NCBI GenBank assembly: GCA_014381385.1
Contig: JACNLR010000111.1
Span: 1 to 11,558 of the forward strand
DNA from: Planctomycetota bacterium
GTDB taxonomy: Bacteria; Planctomycetota; Phycisphaerae; Phycisphaerales; SM1A02
DNA length: 11,558 nt
Direction of reading: 5' to 3'
Shown: in pieces, positions 6,600 through 11,558 of the stretch
Numbering within the stretch: position 1 is the stretch's first letter
How the letters are laid out: each line of letters begins with the position of its first letter
Made by a program: the position numbers and the translations under genes
The notes under the pieces: model-generated
Databases searched by the model: none
What the model was told of the DNA's origin: nothing
Seen by the model: the letters and a program-made list of their open reading frames with translations, nothing else

Positions 6600-7979
6600 A
6601 TGCGTTCATTTACTTTATCTATCTTTGTAACTTTGGTCTGCTCAACCGTAGGTTCTGCTGCCACAATTAATGTTCCAACTGATTACTCGACGATTCAAAC
6701 TGCAATCGATGCTGCCCAAAATGGTGACACAATCCTCGTTGAAGCAGGGACCTATTCTGAGAGAATTGATTTTTTAGGGAAAGCACTTACTGTCGAAAGT
6801 GTGAGTGGATCTACTGACACGATTATTGATGGTTCATCATCAGGAACAGTTGTAACGTTTGCAAATGGAGAGCAATCATCTTCTGTATTAGATGGTTTTA
6901 CAATTCAAGGTGGTTCAAATTATTATGGTGGTGGAGTTTTAATTGTAAACTCGTTTCCAGTTATTCAAAATTGTTTGATTACATCAAATCAAGCGTCTCT
7001 TTCTGGAGGTGGGATTTATGTAGATACCGGCAGCATTCAACTCACCAATACAACTATTACATCAAACATTGCAAATAGTGCTGGCGGCGGGATCTACTTA
7101 AAATTTAGTTTTGGCTCCATCTCTGGAGGTAGTTTGTTAGATAATTCTGCAAATTCTGGCGGGGCGTTGTATGCAAAAGACGGTATCTTTGAATTGTTCA
7201 TCTCCGACGTAACCATTCAAGGCAACATAGCTTCTTCTAATGGTGGTGGAGTTTATGATAAAAATAGTGACATTGTTGTATCGAATTGTAACTTCGACTT
7301 AAATACTGCATCAACTGGTGGTGCTTGGTTTAGTTATATAAGTGGGGATGCAACTATTACTAATTCTGTTTTTACTGACAACTCGGTTTCAGATGTAGGT
7401 GGTGCTGCAAGTGTGCGATCGAATAGCACAGTTTATTTTGATACATGTACTTTTGATTCGAATGTTGCAGACACTGATTGCGACACTATTGGTGGGGGAG
7501 CAATTTTAAATATAGCAAATAGCAGCGTCACCTTAGAGAACCCTACAATCTGCAGCAATATGCTTTGTGGAATTCTAGACACATTTTACGGAGATGCGCC
7601 AATCATCATTGGTGACATTGTTGATTGCACGCTAAGCGATGGTCCAGGTGCTTGTTGTGGTGGTTCAGCTTGTTGGCTCATGGAAGAAATAGATTGTGCT
7701 GACGGCGGTGGTTTGTGGAACGGAAGTGGTTCATCATGTGCAACAGTAGTTTGCGAAGGTGGTGGTGGAACAACAACAGGTGCTTGTTGCGTTCAATCCA
7801 ATTGTGTCCATGCGACAGAGCATTCATGTGGCGAAGCGGGTGGTGTGTTTTATGGAACTTCAGAAACATGCGGTACTACAGATTGCCCTACAGACTGCGC
7901 AGAAGACGTAAATGGAGATGGAGTGGTTGATATTAACGACCTTCTTTCCCTCATTGGAGCCTGGGGTGTGTGCCCGTAA
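6600..7979 (+). CDS. Exported right-handed beta-helix protein with Cys-rich repeats and dockerin-like tail
   Basis: This 459-residue secreted or surface protein has a signal peptide at about 1-20 (cleavage likely after VGSA). Residues about 22-345 form a right-handed parallel beta-helix: the opening DYSTIQTAIDAAQNGDTILV with GTYSERIDFLGKALTV is a common start of pectate-lyase-like folds, and repeated turns GGGIY, GGALY and GGGVY recur, as in Pmp-type adhesins. Two Cys-rich repeats follow at 349-385 and 394-429, each GACC...C...C...GG...G...C...C. The last 27 residues hold one calcium-binding EF-hand of dockerin type (D436-x-N438-x-D440) ending LIGAWGVCP. No catalytic residues are evident, so an adhesin, sugar-binding or structural role is as likely as a lyase. 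It has its own promoter, strong RBS and terminator, so it appears monocistronic. Confidence 0.85.
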   Translation: MRSFTLSIFVTLVCSTVGSAATINVPTDYSTIQTAIDAAQNGDTILVEAGTYSERIDFLGKALTVESVSGSTDTIIDGSSSGTVVTFANGEQSSSVLDGFTIQGGSNYYGGGVLIVNSFPVIQNCLITSNQASLSGGGIYVDTGSIQLTNTTITSNIANSAGGGIYLKFSFGSISGGSLLDNSANSGGALYAKDGIFELFISDVTIQGNIASSNGGGVYDKNSDIVVSNCNFDLNTASTGGAWFSYISGDATITNSVFTDNSVSDVGGAASVRSNSTVYFDTCTFDSNVADTDCDTIGGGAILNIANSSVTLENPTICSNMLCGILDTFYGDAPIIIGDIVDCTLSDGPGACCGGSACWLMEEIDCADGGGLWNGSGSSCATVVCEGGGGTTTGACCVQSNCVHATEHSCGEAGGVFYGTSETCGTTDCPTDCAEDVNGDGVVDINDLLSLIGAWGVCP

Positions 7980-8002
7980 CTTTGAACAAATATAACAACA
8001 AA

Positions 8003-8030
8003 AAAAACACCCCCGCTTGGGGGTGTTTTT
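8003..8030. terminator. Bidirectional intrinsic terminator
   Basis: AAAAACACCCCC (8003-8014), loop GCTT, and the exact complement GGGGGTGTTTTT (8019-8030) make a 12-bp hairpin. The G-rich half is followed by T5 on the plus strand, and the A run at 8000-8007 supplies a U tract on the minus strand. It lies between the convergent beta-helix and PEP-CTERM genes and should end both transcripts. Confidence 0.92.
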
Positions 8031-8055
8031 GTAATTTTGGATAACGGGTTGTCGA

Positions 8056-8730
8056 TTAACGTCGACGGCGCCTTGTAGCAATACCTGCTAAACCAAGAAG
8101 GGCAAGAGCACCAGGAGCTGGAATTTCACTACCTTCTATGAGGATTGCATCGATGTATAATGCTTCAGAACCAGAGTTGCCTGAGAATGAAATATCTAAA
8201 GCACCGCCAAAAACAGTTGCGTTAATTTCAATCCATGTACCTGCAATAAGTTCAAGGTCATCGCCAACAGTAAGGAAGAGATCAATACCGCCCATGGCGA
8301 TTGTCACAAAATCCCAAACTTCGTATCCAGTATCTGCGATAAAGATTGCAAGTGAAACATTCGTTGCGCCTGCGAATTCCTCGCTGATGAGGGACATAAC
8401 GCCGTCAGTGTCAGACATTTGGTAACCTTGGTTGCCATCGTAGAAAGCACCAACGTTACCTGTGTAGTTTGTAACACCTACGTAGTCGCCATCTGTAAGA
8501 CCAACGCTAGGTGGGTCATATGCAGTGTACCAAGCACTTAAGCCAGGGACGTTTACTGCAGCTTCTCCAGCGTTATTAACGAGCGCATGATTTACAGCGG
8601 CATCACCGGTGTCGTAGTATTTTCCGCCCAACCAAGATTCATCTTCGAAACTTTGGGAGTACAGAATGTCAGCGGAAACAGTTCCTGCTGCAATTGCTAC
8701 AAACAATCCTGTTAGTACTAATTTTTTCAT
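8056..8730 (-). CDS. Exported protein with PEP-CTERM-like anchor
   Basis: This 224-residue protein has a signal peptide MKKLVLTGLFVAIAAGTVSA (1-20). A predicted beta-rich ectodomain follows, with many Asp, Gly and aromatic residues and almost no Lys or Cys. The C-terminus reads IPAPGALALLGLAG (203-216), then five arginines (220-224). That is the tripartite PEP-CTERM layout of a Pro-containing motif, a hydrophobic stretch and a basic tail, the signal cut by exosortase. The canonical VPEP glutamate is replaced by alanine (PAPG), a variant I associate with Phycisphaerae proteins. The start at 8730 is chosen because it gives a proper signal peptide behind a purine-rich leader (GAGAGAAGAG). The longer in-frame start at 8922 adds 64 basic, low-quality residues. 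Function of the ectodomain is unknown; no exosortase gene is in the window. Confidence 0.85.
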   Translation of the reverse strand: MKKLVLTGLFVAIAAGTVSADILYSQSFEDESWLGGKYYDTGDAAVNHALVNNAGEAAVNVPGLSAWYTAYDPPSVGLTDGDYVGVTNYTGNVGAFYDGNQGYQMSDTDGVMSLISEEFAGATNVSLAIFIADTGYEVWDFVTIAMGGIDLFLTVGDDLELIAGTWIEINATVFGGALDISFSGNSGSEALYIDAILIEGSEIPAPGALALLGLAGIATRRRRR

Positions 8731-8783
8731 CTCTTCTCTCTCTTTTCTTTTACGTGTTATCCAAACACTATTTTCTCTTCGTG

Positions 8784-8804
8784 AAAGGTGTCTCTGGCAC
8801 CTTT
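8784..8804 (-). promoter_or_regulatory. 5' leader hairpin of the PEP-CTERM gene
   Basis: AAAGGTG (8784-8790) and CACCTTT (8798-8804) are perfect complements around a 7-nt loop. If transcription starts after the TATAAA at 8816-8821 on the minus strand, this hairpin would sit at the very 5' end of the mRNA, about 55 nt before the ATG. It could stabilise the message or act as an operator. Confidence 0.35.
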
Positions 8805-8815
8805 TCAACTCGTAC

Positions 8816-8821
8816 TTTATA
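8816..8821 (-). promoter_or_regulatory. Candidate -10 box of the PEP-CTERM gene
   Basis: The minus strand reads TATAAA here, about 85 nt upstream of the ATG at 8730. No convincing -35 box is present at standard spacing (the best are TTCCTT-like), so this is a tentative call. Confidence 0.3.
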
Positions 8822-8853
8822 CGACAGAGCATGGCATCCAAGGAAAAACCAAC

Positions 8854-8879
8854 GATTTTCTTTAAAAATCTTTTTTTTT
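8854..8879 (+). other. AT-rich hairpin followed by nine T
   Basis: GATTTT (8854-8859) pairs with AAAATC (8865-8870) and is followed by T9 (8871-8879). The stem is short and AT-rich, so it is at best a weak terminator on the plus strand. Its position just before the sulfatase gene fits equally well with an AT-rich upstream promoter element. Confidence 0.3.
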
Positions 8880-8892
8880 GCCTTATATTCCC

Positions 8893-8898
8893 TATGAT
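8893..8898 (+). promoter_or_regulatory. Candidate -10 box of the sulfatase gene
   Basis: TATGAT matches the -10 consensus at five of six positions and ends 6 nt before the ATG at 8905. The predicted transcription start would coincide with the start codon, giving a leaderless mRNA. There is no Shine-Dalgarno before this ATG, which agrees. No good -35 box is seen; the T run at 8871-8879 lies where one would be. Confidence 0.4.
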
Positions 8899-8904
8899 TC
8901 TTGC

Positions 8905-10368
8905 ATGAATCGCATTACCCAAATTATCACCATCTTAATGCTGAGTGCATCTGTAGTTGCGAAATCTACCCTCCAGCTATCAAAAGCGCCCAAAAAGCCA
9001 AACATTGTGTTTATTCTCGCAGATGACTTGGGCTACGGTGAGGTTGGATGTTTTGGGCAAGAATTCATACAAACTCCAAATATCGATCAACTTGCTCGCG
9101 AAGGATTGAAACTCACGGAACATTATTCTGGGAGCCCTGTTTGCGCATCTTCGAGATGTGCGCTGCTTACTGGGAAACATATAGGTCAAGCGATTATTCG
9201 TAATAACAGAGAGTTAGGTGGCTGGGGACCAGACGAACCCGAGGGGCAATTTCCTTTGCCCACATCCGCACCGACAATAAGCGAAACGTTGCAATCCAAT
9301 GGCTATGCAACTGGTGCGTTTGGAAAGTGGGGATTGGGTGGCCCAGAAACAAGCGGACTTCCAAACGATCAAGGTTTCGATACCTTCTATGGATATCTTT
9401 GCCAGCGCGTTGCGCACAACTATTATCCAACGCACCTTTGGAATAATAAAGAAAAAGATATGCTTAATGGAAACGAAGCTTGGTTTAGCGCACATCAAAA
9501 ATTTGACGAAGCTAGCTCATTTGAAAAGTACAGTGCCAAGACGTACGCTCCTGATAAAATTTTAGAGGAAACGGTGCAGTTTATTGATGCACATGCAACA
9601 GAGCCATTTTTTCTTTATTTTGCAAGTATAATTCCGCATCTAGCATTGCAAATTCCAGATAAAGAACTTGATCTTTATCCACTTGGGTGGGACGAGAAAC
9701 CTTACCTTGGAGACAAAGGGTATTTGCCACACAAAAGACCACGTGCAGCTTACGCCGCGATGATTACTCGTTTTGATACTGAAGTTGGGACAATTCTCGA
9801 TGCCCTTAAGCGTAATGGCATTGCGGAGAACACCATAGTAATTGTGACTTCGGACAATGGGCCATCTTGGATTGGTGGTGTTGATATGGAATTCTTTAAG
9901 AGTAGCGGTGGACTTCGAGGCCGAAAGGCACAATTATTTGAAGGCGGTATAAAAGTGCCAACAGTTGTACGGTGGCCAAACCATATACAACCAAGCACAG
10001 AAAGTTCTACGCCATCTGCATTCTGGGATTGGTATCCAACCCTCGCAATGGTAGCTGGAGCAGAATGCAAAGAAACCAACGGTGTATCGCTCTTTCCTCT
10101 TTTTGCTGGCGGCAGTTTGCAAGAGCGAGGCTTGTACTGGGAACATGGGAGGGTGCAAGCCTATCGCAAGGGCGATTGGAAATTAATGCGTTTTAAAGAG
10201 AAGGATGGTATTGCAGTAAAACTCTTTAATCTCAGTGAGGATCCGAGCGAGACGACTAATCTTGCAAGGGTCAATCCAGAGGTAGTGGAGCGGTTGACCG
10301 CTCAGGCGATGGCATCAAGAACAGTTTCCGTTGATTTTCCCTCTTTTTTAGACAAAGAACAGAAGTAA
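8905..10368 (+). CDS. Secreted sulfatase (arylsulfatase-type, S1 family)
   Basis: This 487-residue enzyme should hydrolyse sulfate esters, probably on algal or other polysaccharides outside the cytoplasm. An N-terminal signal sequence (MNRITQIITILMLSASVVAKS) leads into PNIVFILADDLGYGEVG, where D40 and D41 are calcium ligands. The active-site segment is SPVCASSRCALLTGKH with C80 as the residue converted to formylglycine and R84. Other family landmarks are GKWGLGG (140-146), PHLALQ with H245, TSDNGP (D317, N318) and GGLRGRKAQLFEGGIKVP with K341. The C-terminal YRKGDWKLMRF and LFNLSEDPSETTNLA blocks complete the fold. The +2 residue of the CxPxR motif is Ser rather than Pro or Ala, which may affect maturation. 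An upstream in-frame TTG at 8878 lies in a T run and is rejected as the start. The substrate is not predictable here. Confidence 0.92.
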   Translation: MNRITQIITILMLSASVVAKSTLQLSKAPKKPNIVFILADDLGYGEVGCFGQEFIQTPNIDQLAREGLKLTEHYSGSPVCASSRCALLTGKHIGQAIIRNNRELGGWGPDEPEGQFPLPTSAPTISETLQSNGYATGAFGKWGLGGPETSGLPNDQGFDTFYGYLCQRVAHNYYPTHLWNNKEKDMLNGNEAWFSAHQKFDEASSFEKYSAKTYAPDKILEETVQFIDAHATEPFFLYFASIIPHLALQIPDKELDLYPLGWDEKPYLGDKGYLPHKRPRAAYAAMITRFDTEVGTILDALKRNGIAENTIVIVTSDNGPSWIGGVDMEFFKSSGGLRGRKAQLFEGGIKVPTVVRWPNHIQPSTESSTPSAFWDWYPTLAMVAGAECKETNGVSLFPLFAGGSLQERGLYWEHGRVQAYRKGDWKLMRFKEKDGIAVKLFNLSEDPSETTNLARVNPEVVERLTAQAMASRTVSVDFPSFLDKEQK

Positions 10369-10395
10369 TCAATCGATTACAATTGTGTGTTACCG

Positions 10396-10815
10396 ATGCC
10401 CGAAATAGAACAAATTCAACTTGCAACCCTTTGGTTTTTATCTGCAAGGGCAATGGCAGTTGCAGGGGAAGAAATGCCAGCAGTCCAAGAAGCAGCGACG
10501 GGTTTATATGCACAGGCAATTCTCGGTTTTGACGAAAGTGTTTGTAGAGATGCAAAAGATGTTGAACATATCGAAAACAAAACGTTGATTGATTGTCTTT
10601 CTGGTGTGCGGCAACTACCAAGGGAAATGGCAGAGAAAATATTAACTGGTGTCATGATGATTTCATACGCTGACCGCAAGATGAGACCTCTTGAAGTTCG
10701 ATGGGCTTCCATGCTTGCCTCTGCTATAGAAGTTTCGCCTGCTGATTTTCAGCGGTGTTGTGTGAACGCGCGCGTAATTGCATCTATGCTTAGACCACAC
10801 GGAGCGCCGGCGTGA
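10396..10815 (+). CDS. Small TerB-like protein
   Basis: This 139-residue, mostly helical cytoplasmic protein has no signal peptide or membrane segment. The second half (ILTGVMMISYADRKMRPLEV, then a helix ending in EVSPADFQRC) has the shape of TerB/DjlA-N domains, where an acidic 'xxADGxxxxxE' turn is followed by a helix and a short 'lxis..df' segment. The first half (SARAMAVAGEEMPAVQEAA) may be the other half of the same fold. The similarity is by eye and moderate. The gene starts 27 nt after the sulfatase stop, with no Shine-Dalgarno. A TACAAT at 10378-10383 could be a -10 box giving a very short leader. An in-frame GTG at 10387 is the alternative start. Its stop overlaps the start of the next gene by 4 nt (GTGA), so those two are likely functionally paired. 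Confidence 0.6.
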   Translation: MPEIEQIQLATLWFLSARAMAVAGEEMPAVQEAATGLYAQAILGFDESVCRDAKDVEHIENKTLIDCLSGVRQLPREMAEKILTGVMMISYADRKMRPLEVRWASMLASAIEVSPADFQRCCVNARVIASMLRPHGAPA

Positions 10816-11558
10816 GTAAGAATGAAACAAATTTCCAATTTTTGGAACGATTTGACAAACGTGTCGCACAACTTGCAAAACAAGCGGAAAAGTATGTACA
10901 TACTGATCCAGATTCATGTATGTTTAAATTGCGATTAATGGTTGAGACGATGGCAAAGAAACTAACCAATTTGCAAATGCGCGGCGATATTTCGCAGGAT
11001 TTAGGAGCGATGCTAGGAGCACTTGAACGAAGTGGTATAGTCCCAAGAAGGCAAGCGGATTCAATGCACGCAATAAGGCGTGATGGAAATGCCGCGGTCC
11101 ACGGAAGCCCAACACCCGTGCCAACGGCGATGCGTAGATTGCGCGAGGCGTACAAGATTTCTGGTTGGTTCTGCAAAATTATCAAGCGTGGTTCAAAAGT
11201 CCAACTCGACGAATTTTCGCCGCCCGAGCCACCAGTACCTAATGATCAAGCAACGATTACACTTCACGGGAAAATTGACGAACTGGAAGAATCCATAGAG
11301 AAGCGGCGACTTGAAACGCGGGAGTCCTTATTGATGTTTGGGCCACAGGAAGATGTCAAGGAAGTAACTCGGCGCATTATTGAAGAATTAAAAGCACTTG
11401 ACAATGTTGCTGCAGCAGCAGGAGAGCCTACAATTGACGCAGATTTTGTCGCGCTCGTTATGGCGATGGACCTTGAACAAATTGAAGAAGATCCTCGGCA
11501 TGGGGTGGATTCTAGGCAAGCAAAGCGGGAGGCAGAGGAACAACTTGAAGGTATTAAA
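10812..11558 (+). CDS. Partial protein with N-terminal DUF4145/HEPN-like domain
   Basis: This reading frame starts at a GTG inside the stop of the TerB-like gene and stays open for 249 codons to the window end, so its 3' part is missing. Residues about 8-125 match the layout of DUF4145 domains: F..LERFDKRVAQLAKQAE, then DPDSCMFKLRLMVETMAKKL, a predicted helix ending GIVPRR, and MHAIRRDGNAAVHGS. R90-x6-H97 fits the R-x4-6-H motif of HEPN nucleases and related folds. Domains like this often sit at the N-terminus of type I restriction HsdR-like or other DEAD/DEAH helicases, but no helicase motif is reached here. Residues about 140-250 are Pro-rich, then charged and helical, probably coiled coil (KIDELEESIEKRRLETRESL). 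Function is open; defence, RNA cleavage or a structural role are all possible. Confidence 0.7.
   Translation, partial: MSKNETNFQFLERFDKRVAQLAKQAEKYVHTDPDSCMFKLRLMVETMAKKLTNLQMRGDISQDLGAMLGALERSGIVPRRQADSMHAIRRDGNAAVHGSPTPVPTAMRRLREAYKISGWFCKIIKRGSKVQLDEFSPPEPPVPNDQATITLHGKIDELEESIEKRRLETRESLLMFGPQEDVKEVTRRIIEELKALDNVAAAAGEPTIDADFVALVMAMDLEQIEEDPRHGVDSRQAKREAEEQLEGIK

Noticed and set aside
8731..8922. 64-residue N-terminal extension of the PEP-CTERM protein
   Set aside because: It would bury the signal peptide inside the protein and consists of basic, non-conserved-looking sequence crossing the promoter region.
10366..10379. Hairpin TAATC-AATC-GATTA after the sulfatase stop
   Set aside because: The stem is only 5 bp, AT-rich, and lacks a T tract, so it is not a convincing terminator.
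1..11558. tRNA, rRNA, insertion sequence or prophage
   Set aside because: No transposase, integrase, phage structural gene, terminal inverted repeats, tRNA-like fold or rRNA-like stretch could be seen.

Overview
The window looks like chromosomal DNA from a planctomycete, most likely in or near the Phycisphaerae. Three things point that way: an exported protein ending in a Cys-rich 'GACC' repeat plus a single EF-hand 'DVNGDG...LIGAWG.CP' tail, a short PEP-CTERM-like anchor (IPAPGALALLGLAG then RRRRR), and a secreted sulfatase. This is pattern recognition; no database was searched. Base composition is AT-leaning by eye for this group.

Left edge (1-190): no gene, but an iterated palindrome (copies near 11-33, 51-75 and 98-124, plus a half copy at 125-138). 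Positions 191-5062 hold a tightly packed, same-strand set of six genes whose ends overlap or nearly touch: a TPR protein with a C-terminal YggX-like (iron-trafficking) domain; two tandem paralogous DUF4190-type membrane proteins; an MlaF-like ABC ATPase; an MlaD/MCE-domain protein; and a SPOUT/TrmH-type RNA methyltransferase. The ATPase and MCE protein form the core of an Mla-type lipid transporter, but no MlaE permease lies beside them.

Convergent to this operon, and overlapping its last gene by 54 nt, is murA on the minus strand (peptidoglycan precursor synthesis). A 238-nt gap (6362-6599) carries a plausible sigma70-type promoter with a palindrome over the predicted transcription start. 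It drives an exported right-handed beta-helix protein (6600-7979). A strong bidirectional hairpin terminator (8003-8030) separates that gene from the convergent PEP-CTERM-type exported protein (8056-8730, minus).

Divergent from the PEP-CTERM gene is a secreted sulfatase (8905-10368) with a non-standard CASSR active-site motif and a possible leaderless start. It is followed after a short gap by a small TerB-like protein (10396-10815). Last comes the 5' part of a larger gene (from 10812, open to the window end) whose N-terminus looks like a DUF4145/HEPN domain. The last two overlap by 4 nt and probably form a pair; their function is unknown and the second is cut by the window edge.

Most of the window is conserved housekeeping or cell-envelope content. 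The least explained parts are the palindrome cluster at the left edge, the TPR-YggX fusion at the head of an Mla-like operon, the tandem DUF4190 pair, and the TerB-like/HEPN-like pair at the right edge.
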